Below, piece by piece: positions 16,831 to 24,474 of a stretch of DNA of 53,212 nt (within the stretch, counting starts at the first letter, position 1; each line of letters starts with the position of its first letter). The notes under the pieces are model-generated. The model made no database searches, was not told the DNA's origin, and saw only the letters and a program-made list of their open reading frames with translations. The translations under genes and the position numbers were made by a program. Source of the stretch: Prevotella sp. (lineage in GTDB: Bacteria > Bacteroidota > Bacteroidia > Bacteroidales > Bacteroidaceae); assembly GCA_017400455.1 (NCBI GenBank), contig JAFPTC010000130.1, positions 1-53,212 of the forward strand. Direction: 5' to 3'.

Positions 16831-18138
16831 TTACATTTGCATAAGTACGAGCTGTGCCACCAGCTGCATGAGCACTCCCGCCACGCAGCTGATGCTGTTG
16901 CACAGGAAGCTGTAGATGAAAGCCTGTCGCCAGGGGCCGGCAAAATAGCGGTACCACGCCGTTTCCACCAGCACCACCAGCATTTCGCCGGCTACCATTG
17001 CCCAGAGGCTGTCGCTGACAAAGATGATAAACACGTGGAGCGGCACGTTGGTCAGCACGTTCGCTACCACCGACGACCACAGCACGTCGGCACGCCTTTC
17101 GCGCAGGCACCACAGCACCGCCAGCTCTATGACCACCGTTGGCACCAGCGTCAGCATCAGCCATAGGGCCAGCTGTCCCCTCTCGTCGCCAAACTGAGCC
17201 AGCAGGTAGCCTGGCATCAGCGCCGCAGCCAGCAGTCCGAACGCCAGTCCCTCCCTGCCGTTCATCACGCGGTTGGCCAGCCACAGCGTGACAGCCATGG
17301 TCATATTCACCAGCAAGAGTGACAGGAGTGGATTGTTTGAGCGGAAGAGCAGCAGCAGGATGACCACCGCCACCAGTGTCCACACCACGCCTATCCATCG
17401 TGCCGCCACGCCGCCAGCTATTTTGCCCAGCATGGCCACGCCGCCGATAGCCAGCACCGTGAAGCCTGCCTTGCCCATGTCGGCCGAAAAGCTTTCGCCC
17501 AGCAGCGAGCGTATCATCACCAGCGCCATCAGCGCCATCACAGACAGCCACACTACGTGGGCCGACGGCGTGCCGTATGTCAGTTCCTTGCTCACCGGCC
17601 TCACTTTCAGCTGGCAGCCAGCCAGGAAGAGCGTCATCGTCAGCAGCACTACGAGCAGCCACCACGAATGAAACAGCATGCCCACGGCCAGTCCCAATGC
17701 GCCGGGGGCCACAAACAGGCCCAGAGCGGCGGCGTCGTTGCCCGTGGCCACGGCCACCCGTTTTCCTCCCCACACGTGGAACATCGAATTGCCCATTCCC
17801 AGCAGTGAGGCCACGACATAGAGCAGCCCCGTCAGCGGAGCCCCGGAGCAGGCCCAGAGCATGGCCGATACACCCATTGCCAGCAGCGCTGCCGAGGCAC
17901 CGAGCATCAGTCCGGGCTGCTTTGTGCGGTCGGCCAGCATGCCCGTCAGTGGCTGCGTGAGAAACGCCATCACGTTGTAGACCATCACCACGCCCACCAT
18001 GTCGGCCCATGTGGCCTGTGCTGCCAGTTGCATCAGGCAGCAGGCGCATAGTGCGTCTACCAGGAAGTGGAGTAGGGAGGCCGAGCCTGTCAGCGTGAGT
18101 GCCCTGCCTGCGGTGTGTTCCTGTGGAGCTTCGTTCAT
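16831..18138 (-). CDS. MFS transporter, fosmidomycin-resistance-like
   Basis: 435 residues with about 12 or more hydrophobic helices. The loop TQPLTGMLADRTKQPGLMLG (about 60-79) is the MFS motif between helices 2 and 3. GMGNSMFHVWGGKRVA (about 114-129) matches the GxxxxxFHPxG segment typical of Fsr-like exporters. The C-terminal 100 residues form additional hydrophobic segments beyond a standard 12-helix core. It is likely a drug or metabolite exporter; the substrate is unknown. It is transcribed divergently from metF. Confidence 0.85.
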   Translation of the reverse strand: MNEAPQEHTAGRALTLTGSASLLHFLVDALCACCLMQLAAQATWADMVGVVMVYNVMAFLTQPLTGMLADRTKQPGLMLGASAALLAMGVSAMLWACSGAPLTGLLYVVASLLGMGNSMFHVWGGKRVAVATGNDAAALGLFVAPGALGLAVGMLFHSWWLLVVLLTMTLFLAGCQLKVRPVSKELTYGTPSAHVVWLSVMALMALVMIRSLLGESFSADMGKAGFTVLAIGGVAMLGKIAGGVAARWIGVVWTLVAVVILLLLFRSNNPLLSLLLVNMTMAVTLWLANRVMNGREGLAFGLLAAALMPGYLLAQFGDERGQLALWLMLTLVPTVVIELAVLWCLRERRADVLWSSVVANVLTNVPLHVFIIFVSDSLWAMVAGEMLVVLVETAWYRYFAGPWRQAFIYSFLCNSISCVAGVLMQLVAQLVLMQM

Positions 18139-18194
18139 GTCTTCTTTCTTGTTGATGATGCTTATGTGGCGTTCAGTGCCCGTGCAATATGCTG

Positions 18195-18202
18195 CAAAGA
18201 TA
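18195..18202 (-). promoter_or_regulatory. -7 element of the MFS transporter gene
   Basis: The minus strand reads TATCTTTG with TTTG 19 nt upstream, a near-consensus Bacteroidota promoter. The leader is about 50 nt. Confidence 0.65.
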
Positions 18203-18265
18203 CGAAAAAACTGGAGCGGGACAAAAAAACTGAGCTAAAACTTTTGTTTTGCGCGCTACTTTTTG

Positions 18266-18273
18266 TAACTTTG
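18266..18273 (+). promoter_or_regulatory. -7 element of metF
   Basis: TAACTTTG lies 24 nt before the ATG at 18298. This fixes the short start; the longer upstream reading frame would begin before the promoter and inside the divergent gene. Confidence 0.65.
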
Positions 18274-18297
18274 CGGCTTAAAAGGCTATCATCATTC

Positions 18298-19263
18298 ATG
18301 GCAGTAGCAAAACTAATCAGTGAGCCGCAGGTGCAACACCAGTTCTCGTTTGAGGTGCTCCCCCCGCTGAAGGGGACGGGCACCGACGGATTGTTTCGTG
18401 ACATTGAGAAGCTGTGCCGGCTGAAACCTGCGTTCATCAACATCACCACCCACCATTCCGAATACGTCTATCGTGAGCTGACCGACGGCCGTTTCGAACG
18501 TCTGCGCCAGCGCCGCCGTCCCGGCACCATTGCCGTGGCCGCCGCCATTCAGCAGCGCTTCGGCGTGCCCGTCCAGCCCCATGTCATTTGCAGCGGCGTC
18601 ACCGTCGAGGACATCGAGTACGAGTTGCTCGACCTTCAGTTCCTTGGCATCACCGACCTGCTCCTCTTGCGAGGCGACAAGGCCAAGGACGACCGCACCT
18701 TCCAGCCCACTCCCGGCGGCCATGCGCACACCACCGACCTCATCCGCCAGGTGCAGCGCTTCAACGACGGTTTCTTTGCCGACGGCACGCCCATCAAGCA
18801 TCCCGGTACGAAGTTCGATATTGGCGTGGCCTGCTACCCCGAGAAGCACGAGGAGGCTCCCAACATGGAGAGCGACATGCACTGGCTCTTAGAGAAGCAG
18901 CGTCTGGGCGCCCAGTATGCCGTGACCCAGCTGTTCTTCGACAATCAGAAATATTTCTCGTTCGTTGAGCGTGCCCGCCAGATGGGCATCACCATCCCCA
19001 TCATTCCCGGCATCAAGCCGCTGGCCAAGCTCAGCCAGCTCAGCGTGGTGCCCCGCACGTTCCATTGCGACATACCTCAGCCGCTGGCCGCTGCCATTGC
19101 CCGCTGCCACACCGATGAGGATGCCTGCCGCCTGGGCATAGAGTGGACTACGCAGCAGTGCCGCGAGCTTTACGCCCATGGCATCAACGACATTCATTTC
19201 TACACTATGGGAGCCGTCGATGCCGTGGTGGAAATCGTTGAGAAGTTGAGGAGTGATGAGTGA
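18298..19263 (+). CDS. metF: 5,10-Methylenetetrahydrofolate reductase
   Basis: 321 residues from the ATG at 18298, which is placed by the promoter and by the family start (QFSFEVLPP, containing the catalytic Glu). A single TIM barrel binds FAD. Typical segments are NITTHHSEY, QPHVICSG, ITDLLLLRGDK, FDIGVACYPEKHEEAPN and AVTQLFFDN. The enzyme makes 5-methyltetrahydrofolate for methionine synthesis. The last codons run into a GTGATGAGTGA-type direct repeat (19251-19290) that also fills the spacer to holB, so the C-terminal residues may be repeat-derived. Confidence 0.96.
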   Translation: MAVAKLISEPQVQHQFSFEVLPPLKGTGTDGLFRDIEKLCRLKPAFINITTHHSEYVYRELTDGRFERLRQRRRPGTIAVAAAIQQRFGVPVQPHVICSGVTVEDIEYELLDLQFLGITDLLLLRGDKAKDDRTFQPTPGGHAHTTDLIRQVQRFNDGFFADGTPIKHPGTKFDIGVACYPEKHEEAPNMESDMHWLLEKQRLGAQYAVTQLFFDNQKYFSFVERARQMGITIPIIPGIKPLAKLSQLSVVPRTFHCDIPQPLAAAIARCHTDEDACRLGIEWTTQQCRELYAHGINDIHFYTMGAVDAVVEIVEKLRSDE

Positions 19264-19292
19264 TGAGTGATAAGTGAGAAGTGATAAGTTAT
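19251..19292 (+). repeat. GAGTGATGAGTGATAAG short direct repeats
   Basis: Five to six imperfect copies of a 7-bp GTGATGA/GTGATAA unit span the metF stop codon and the whole spacer before holB. They resemble the purine-rich spacers at 2171-2210 and 26330-26372. Confidence 0.65.
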
Positions 19293-20391
19293 GACCTTTA
19301 ATGACGTCATAGGACAGGACGAGGTGAAGCAGCGGCTGCTGCAGATGGAAGGCGAGGGCCGTCTTCCCCATGCCATCATGCTCTGTGGCCCTGTCGGCGT
19401 GGGCAAGTTGGCGCTGGCCATTGCCTTTGCCAGCCACCTGCTGGGCGAGGACAATGCCATGGTGCGCAAGCTCGAACATCCCGACCTCCATTTCACTTAT
19501 CCCACCATCAAACTCCCCTCTATGGGCTCCGACCACCAGCCTGTGAGCGACGATTTCGTGCGCCAGTGGCACGAGCTGCTGGCCCAGGGACCCTACTTCT
19601 CACTCGACGAGTGGCTGCTGGCCATGGATGCCGAGAACCAGCAGGCCATCATCACCGCCGGCGAGAGCGACGAGCTGGTGCGCAAGCTCAGCCTCAAGTC
19701 CAGCCAGGGCGGCTACAAGGTGAGCATCATCTGGCTGCCCGAACGCATGAACACTGCCTGTGCCAACAAGCTGCTCAAGCTCATTGAGGAGCCGCCTCAG
19801 CACACCCTCTTCCTCCTGGTGTGCGAAGACCCGGGCCAGCTGCTCGAAACCATCCGCAGCCGCGTGCAGCGCATTGACGTGAAGCGCCTGCCCGCCGACA
19901 TCATTCGCGAAGAGCTGGTTGCCCGTCGCGCCGTGGCACCCGAGCTGGCCCAGCGCATCAGCCGCCTGGCCTCCGGCTCCTGGCTGAAGGCCCTCCACGA
20001 GCTGCGGGCCGACTCTGAGAACGAGCAGTTTCTCGATCTCTTCATCCTCCTCATGCGCCAGGCCTACATGCGCAACGTGAAGGAGCTGCGCCGCTGGAGC
20101 GAGACGATGGCCTCCTTCGGCCGCGAGAAGCAGAAACGCTTCCTGCAATATTTCCTGCACATGATACGCGAGAGCTTCGTCTACAACTTCCACCAGCCCG
20201 AGCTGAGCTACATGACGCAGAAGGAGGAAGACTTCACCCGCAACTTTGCACGCTTTGTCAACGAGGACAACATCCTGGCCATTACCGACCTGGCCAACCT
20301 GGCCATCCGCGACATTGGCCAGAACGCCAACTCGAAGATCGTATTCTTCGACATGGCCCTGAAGATGATTGTCCTGCTCATTCAAAAATAA
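19291..20391 (+). CDS. holB: DNA polymerase III subunit delta' (clamp loader)
   Basis: 366 residues. The start MTFNDVIGQDEVKQRL is the AAA+ entry typical of clamp-loader proteins. The P-loop is GPVGVGKLA (33-41): the Lys is present but the following Ser/Thr is replaced by Leu, in line with delta' being an ATPase-inactive member. LLKLIEEPPQHTLFLLV (near 165) is the sensor region; TIRSRVQRIDVKRL follows. The protein helps load the sliding clamp at replication forks. It is followed by ricT and gldH. Confidence 0.92.
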   Translation: MTFNDVIGQDEVKQRLLQMEGEGRLPHAIMLCGPVGVGKLALAIAFASHLLGEDNAMVRKLEHPDLHFTYPTIKLPSMGSDHQPVSDDFVRQWHELLAQGPYFSLDEWLLAMDAENQQAIITAGESDELVRKLSLKSSQGGYKVSIIWLPERMNTACANKLLKLIEEPPQHTLFLLVCEDPGQLLETIRSRVQRIDVKRLPADIIREELVARRAVAPELAQRISRLASGSWLKALHELRADSENEQFLDLFILLMRQAYMRNVKELRRWSETMASFGREKQKRFLQYFLHMIRESFVYNFHQPELSYMTQKEEDFTRNFARFVNEDNILAITDLANLAIRDIGQNANSKIVFFDMALKMIVLLIQK

Positions 20392-20428
20392 ACCATATAA
20401 TCCACACCACCAACATTACCTACCGAAC

Positions 20429-21697
20429 ATGGAAAAAAAGAAAGAATACCCCATACGCACCGGCTGTGACCGAGGACTCTGCTCAGCAGCCATTGGCCGT
20501 CAGGACCGCCAGCTGAACACCTACGACTGGCTGGCCGACGTGCCCGGCAACGCCGAGAGCACCGACCTGGTGGAGGTGCAGTTCAAGCACACCCGCAAGG
20601 GCTACTATCACAACGTGAACAACCTGCCGCTGAAGAAGGGCGACATCGTGGCCGTTGAGGCCAGCCCGGGCCACGACATTGGCGTGGTGACGCTCACCGG
20701 ACGCTTAGTGAACTTGCAGCTGAAGAAGGCCAACCTCAAGGCCGGCGAGGAACTGAAGCGCATCTACCGACTGGCGCGCCAGAGCGACATGGACAAGTTC
20801 CACGAGGCCAAAGCCCGCGAGCACGAGACCATGATCGAGAGCCGCGAGATAGCCAAAGGACTGGATCTGAAGATGAAAATTGGCGACGTGGAGTACCAGG
20901 GCGACGGACAGAAGGCCATCTTCTACTACATTGCCGACGAGCGCGTGGACTTCCGCCAGCTCATCAAGGACCTGGCTGCTGCCTTCCACGTGCGCATAGA
21001 GATGAAGCAGATTGGCGCCCGACAGGAGGCCGGACGCATTGGCGGCACCGGACCCTGCGGCCGCGAGCTGTGCTGCGCCACGTGGATGAAGAACTTCGTC
21101 AGCGTCAGCACCAGTGCCGCCCGCTTCCAGGACATCTCGCCCAACCCCCAGAAGCTGGCCGGCATGTGCGCCAAGCTGAAGTGCTGCCTGAACTACGAGG
21201 TGGACGACTATATTGAGCACGGACGCCTGCTGCCCAACCGCGACATCGTGCTGCAGACCCAGGACGCCGACTACTATTATTTCAAGAGCGACATCCTGGC
21301 CGGACTGGTGACCTACAGCACCGACAAGCGCGTGGCTGCCAACCTCGAAACCATCAGCGCCCAGCGGGCCAAGGAAATCATCGACATGAACCGCCGAGGC
21401 GAAAAGCCCCTCGACCTGCAGGCCGACGACCAGCGCAAGCAGCCTGAAGGCCCCGTCGACCTGCTGGCCGGCGACAGCATCACCCGCTTCGACAAGACCA
21501 AGAAGAAAAAGAAGAAGAAGGCCAAGCCCGCCTCGGCCGATGGCGACGCCCACAGGGACGAGGCCCGTCGCGACGACAACCGCAAGGACGCCCCGCGCAA
21601 GGACCAGCCCCGCAGGGACGCTGCCCGCCGCGAACGGCCGCGCAAAGAAGAGCCAAAGAAGAATGAGAACAAGAATGAGGAGCCGAAACAGGATTAG
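20429..21697 (+). CDS. ricT: PSP1-domain protein RicT (YaaT homologue)
   Basis: 422 residues from the ATG at 20429; an in-frame upstream codon would overlap holB. The PSP1 domain contains CDRGLC (13-18), VEVQFKHTRKGYY, a GTGPCGRELCCATWM segment, and AGMCAKLKCCLNYE, giving the cysteine set that binds iron-sulfur clusters in Ric/Y-complex proteins. The last 55 residues are a highly basic Lys/Arg/Asp tail that may contact nucleic acid. In Bacillus the RicT complex affects RNase Y activity; the role in Bacteroidota is less clear. It is co-directional with holB and overlaps gldH by 23 bp. Confidence 0.92.
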   Translation: MEKKKEYPIRTGCDRGLCSAAIGRQDRQLNTYDWLADVPGNAESTDLVEVQFKHTRKGYYHNVNNLPLKKGDIVAVEASPGHDIGVVTLTGRLVNLQLKKANLKAGEELKRIYRLARQSDMDKFHEAKAREHETMIESREIAKGLDLKMKIGDVEYQGDGQKAIFYYIADERVDFRQLIKDLAAAFHVRIEMKQIGARQEAGRIGGTGPCGRELCCATWMKNFVSVSTSAARFQDISPNPQKLAGMCAKLKCCLNYEVDDYIEHGRLLPNRDIVLQTQDADYYYFKSDILAGLVTYSTDKRVAANLETISAQRAKEIIDMNRRGEKPLDLQADDQRKQPEGPVDLLAGDSITRFDKTKKKKKKKAKPASADGDAHRDEARRDDNRKDAPRKDQPRRDAARRERPRKEEPKKNENKNEEPKQD

Positions 21698-22145
21698 CTT
21701 CTTCACCTCAGTCATAGCAGCGGTTGCACTGGCCTTGGCCGGGTGCAGCCGTCTGCCCGTTTATAGCCACTTCCTGCCCGTCAGCGAGCAGGGATGGGCA
21801 CGCGGCGACTCGCTCCACTTCGTCGTACCCGTCGACAGCGCTGGCACCTATCGCCTGCGCCTCGACCTGCGCACCACCAGCCACTATCCCTACACTCAGC
21901 TGGCACTCCGCGTGAGCCGGCAGTCCACGGGCTCAGTCGCCCAGCAGGCCGACACCCTCCATTTCAGCATCACCGATGCCGACGGCAACCTGCAGGGACG
22001 CGGCATCAGCGTCTTCCAACATTCTGCCCAGCTGCCGCCCGTCACGCTCCAGCGTGGCGACACGCTGCGCCTCTCCGTGGTGCATATCATGAGCGCCCAG
22101 CAGCTCCCAGGCATAGCCGACGTAGGCATCACCGTTGAGAGGTGA
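21675..22145 (+). CDS. gldH: Gliding-motility-type lipoprotein GldH
   Basis: 156 residues from ATG 21675 (ATG 21663 is an alternative). The signal MRSRNRISFFTSVIAAVALALAGC ends in lipobox LAGC. The mature part is beta-rich (YRLRLDLRTTSHYPYTQLALRV) with GdtLrlsvvHIM near the end, as in GldH. GldH belongs to the Bacteroidota gliding/type IX secretion-related lipoproteins, although many non-gliding species keep it downstream of ricT as here. The start overlaps the 3' end of ricT, so translation is probably coupled. Confidence 0.85.
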   Translation: MRSRNRISFFTSVIAAVALALAGCSRLPVYSHFLPVSEQGWARGDSLHFVVPVDSAGTYRLRLDLRTTSHYPYTQLALRVSRQSTGSVAQQADTLHFSITDADGNLQGRGISVFQHSAQLPPVTLQRGDTLRLSVVHIMSAQQLPGIADVGITVER

Positions 22146-22151
22146 ATAAAC

Positions 22152-22241
22152 GACAACTTAGGACAACAATCTTTTTTTCCGTGAGCGTTCTGCATGCTGA
22201 AGGTACGCCTTTTCAGTATTCATTAATTGTCCAAAGTTGTC
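22152..22241. repeat. 15-bp inverted repeat after gldH
   Basis: GACAACTTAGGACAA (22152-22166) and TTGTCCAAAGTTGTC (22227-22241) are inverted with one mismatch and a 60-bp spacer. GGACAAC also occurs as short direct repeats within both arms. The left arm is followed by a T-run, so it may serve as a terminator. Confidence 0.6.
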
Positions 22242-22301
22242 CCCGGTTGTCTTCTTCAGTAATGTCTTGGCATTACAGTGAGCATTCGTGGAAATGCCGT
22301 G

Positions 22302-22327
22302 TTGAACCGTGTAAAACCATGGTTCAA
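22302..22327. repeat. Small hairpin TTGAACC/GGTTCAA
   Basis: A 7-bp perfect stem (22302-22308/22321-22327) with a 12-nt loop in the gldH-rodA island. No T-tract directly follows. Confidence 0.45.
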
Positions 22328-22436
22328 TGTTTATACTTGCCAGAAAATTCCTTTTCTTTATTGTCACATCTTTTCCATACTGCCAAGGAAAAGCTCGGAA
22401 AGTTTTCTTCGCAAGGGGAGGCGCCGCGTGAAATAA

Positions 22437-22448
22437 TCTCACGTGAGG
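22437..22448. repeat. Single degenerate copy of the TCTCACGTGAG palindrome
   Basis: TCTCACGTGAGG lies after GGCGCCGCGTGAAA, matching the flank of the 43-bp units found at 206-340, 7714-7800 and 38001-38110. Confidence 0.7.
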
Positions 22449-22650
22449 AAATGTCTGTGATCCTTGGGGGACACGGTGCAAAGATATGAGTCTGAGCCGC
22501 CAACAAAGAAGATTTTGCAAAAGGCCATGCTTTTTCACTGAGAAGCCCCTGACTGCTGAAAAGGGAGCACAGGAAAAAGGGAGAAAGACACGGGAGAAAA
22601 AGGGATAAGGCACTGGTTAATAGGGGAAAAGGTACCGAGTAGCCTGATTC

Positions 22651-22703
22651 GGGCGGCCGCCCACATTAATAAGGGCGGCCGCCCTTATTAATGTGAGCGG
22701 GCG
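22651..22703. repeat. 34-bp perfect palindrome
   Basis: The sequence 22662-22695 equals its own reverse complement over all 34 bases, centred on GGGCGGCCGCCC and flanked by TTAATAA/TTATTAA. A second GGGCGGCCGCCC (22651-22662) abuts its left edge. No T-tract follows, so it is not a classical terminator. Confidence 0.85.
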
Positions 22704-22761
22704 GGCTTATAGGTGTGGGCGTGCGCTGAATCCCGAGTTTTTATTATTAAGCACAAAGATA

Positions 22762-22797
22762 CAGAGGCACAGAGCTTCTTTCTTTTAGCCTCTGTGC
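22762..22797. terminator. Possible terminator hairpin (GCACAGAG/CTCTGTGC)
   Basis: GCACAGAG (22767-22774) pairs with CTCTGTGC (22790-22797) around a T-rich loop. It lies in the convergent gap between gldH and rodA. The CACAGAGGCACAGAG wording resembles dispersed spacer repeats of this phylum. Confidence 0.45.
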
Positions 22798-22816
22798 TAT
22801 TGTTTGTTGGGATGAT

Positions 22817-22983
22817 TACAGACCCCACCCCCAGCCCCTCCCCTTGAGGGGAGGGGAGAGCCTACGGAGTCGCTTTTTTGGTATGGTGCACTTTCTCCCC
22901 TCCCCTCAAGGGGAGGGGTTGGGGGTGGGGTCTGTATCTTCTCTCCGCGAAAGGATGCTTTTGGGGGTGGGGTCTGTATCTTC
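22817..22983. repeat. 43-bp inverted repeat with G-quadruplex motif and 21-bp direct repeat
   Basis: The arms 22817-22859 and 22894-22936 are inverted with 42 of 43 matches and a 34-bp spacer. The right arm contains four G-runs (G4, G4, G5, G4) between 22910 and 22930. The last 21 bp of this block (22921-22941) recur exactly at 22963-22983. The same element occurs once at 100-137. It ends directly before the rodA stop codon. Confidence 0.85.
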
Positions 22984-22995
22984 CCCTAAAAAAGC

Positions 22996-24474
22996 CTACT
23001 GCTGCTGCGCCAGGTTGCGGCCGGCGTCGATGCGGAGGAAGATGAAGAGCAGGAAGGTGAAGCCCCAGAGCGAGGAGCCACCATAGCTGAAGAAAGGCAG
23101 CGGAATGCCGATGACGGGCGTGAGGCCAAGCACCATGCCCACGTTGATGAACACGTGGAAAAGGAAGACGCTGACCACGCAATAGCCATAGACACGGCCG
23201 AAACGCGACACTTGGCGCTCGGCCAAGTGGATGAGCCTGAGAATGAGGGCCAGGAACAGCACCAGCACGCCGGCCGCACCGATGAACCCTTCCTCCTCGC
23301 CCACGGTGCAGAAAATGAAGTCGGTGTCCTGCTCGGGCACATACTTCAGCTTGGTCTGCGTGCCGTTGAGGAAGCCCTTGCCCTGCAGTCCGCCCGAGCC
23401 GATGGCTATCTCGCTCTGGTGGACATTGTAGCCGGCGCCCTTGAGGTCTTCCTCCAGGCCCAGCAGCACGTTGATGCGTGTGCGCTGGTGCTCCTGCAGC
23501 ATGTTATTCAGGGCGTAGTCGGCTCCGTGGAAAAACACCAGCGAGCCCACGGCGAAGAAGGCAATCCAGAGAAACTGGCGCAGCTGCGTGTGGAAGGCCT
23601 GCCACGTGAGCCAGGCCGTGAGCAGCAGGCAGAGGGCCAGCTGAACCAGGTAGATGTCGAAGGGAATGACGTAGAGCGAGAAGGCCAGTGCCAGCAGCGT
23701 CACGCCCAGGCAGGCGGCCAGGGCCTGAAGGGCCTTCTTCCACTGGCTCGTGTAGACGCCCACGAGCACGCAGCAGAACACCTGAATGGCCAGCAACACT
23801 ACGAAGCGGCCCGTGAGGATGGGGGTGTAGAGCAGCTCCGTTTGGCTGTAGCGGATGCCCACCACGAAATAGAACACGGCCGCCACGGCGGTGAAGAGCA
23901 CCGAGCCGGTCATGCCCTCGCGATAGAGCATGAGGAAGAAGCTGAGGAAGACGAGCGCCGATCCCGTCTCGCGCTGCATCACGATGAAGAACATGGGCAG
24001 GAAGATGAGACCGAGCGTCTTGAGGAAGTCTTGCCAGCGGTGGATGTCGTAGCCATAGCGCGACATGAACTTGGCCAGCACCAGGGCGGTGGTGAACTTG
24101 GCAAACTCGGCGGGCTGAATCCTCACGGGGCCGAGCACCAGCCACGAGCGGGAGCCTTTGATGGTGTGTGGGTTGAAGATGGTGGCGAAGAGGAGCACCA
24201 GCGTCAGGCCGAAGAGGAAGTAGGCAAACATGTCGAAGTAGCGCTCGTCGAGCAGCATGATGACCAGGGCCAGCAGCAGCGACGTGCCTATCCACACAAT
24301 CTGCATGCCGCTGCGCGTAGAGAGCGACAGCAGGTCGGTCTCGACGCTGTAGTCGTAGCTGGCGCCGCACACGCTCATCCATCCCATGCCCAACAGCAGC
24401 ACGTAGATGAGAATGGTCCAGTAGTCGATGCTGCGCAGCACGCCTTTCTTTTTCTTATCGGTCGTCGGTGCCAT
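22996..24474 (-). CDS. rodA: Rod-shape SEDS peptidoglycan glycosyltransferase RodA
   Basis: 492 residues with 10 or more membrane helices. The start MAPTTDKKKKGVLRSIDYWTIL leads into the first helix. SEDS-family segments are present: SRSWLVLGPVRIQPAEFAKF at about 110-129, VLFHVFINVGMVLGLTPVIGIPLPFFSYGG near the C-terminus (the conserved PVxGxPLPFxSYGGSS). RodA polymerises glycan strands of peptidoglycan during elongation, working with PBP2, whose gene overlaps its start by 20 bp. It is the last gene of the shape operon. Confidence 0.96.
   Translation of the reverse strand: MAPTTDKKKKGVLRSIDYWTILIYVLLLGMGWMSVCGASYDYSVETDLLSLSTRSGMQIVWIGTSLLLALVIMLLDERYFDMFAYFLFGLTLVLLFATIFNPHTIKGSRSWLVLGPVRIQPAEFAKFTTALVLAKFMSRYGYDIHRWQDFLKTLGLIFLPMFFIVMQRETGSALVFLSFFLMLYREGMTGSVLFTAVAAVFYFVVGIRYSQTELLYTPILTGRFVVLLAIQVFCCVLVGVYTSQWKKALQALAACLGVTLLALAFSLYVIPFDIYLVQLALCLLLTAWLTWQAFHTQLRQFLWIAFFAVGSLVFFHGADYALNNMLQEHQRTRINVLLGLEEDLKGAGYNVHQSEIAIGSGGLQGKGFLNGTQTKLKYVPEQDTDFIFCTVGEEEGFIGAAGVLVLFLALILRLIHLAERQVSRFGRVYGYCVVSVFLFHVFINVGMVLGLTPVIGIPLPFFSYGGSSLWGFTFLLFIFLRIDAGRNLAQQQ

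Noticed and set aside
18115-18297. Extended N-terminus for metF
   Set aside because: It would start inside the divergent MFS gene and upstream of the metF promoter at 18266-18273; homologues begin near QFSFEVLPP.
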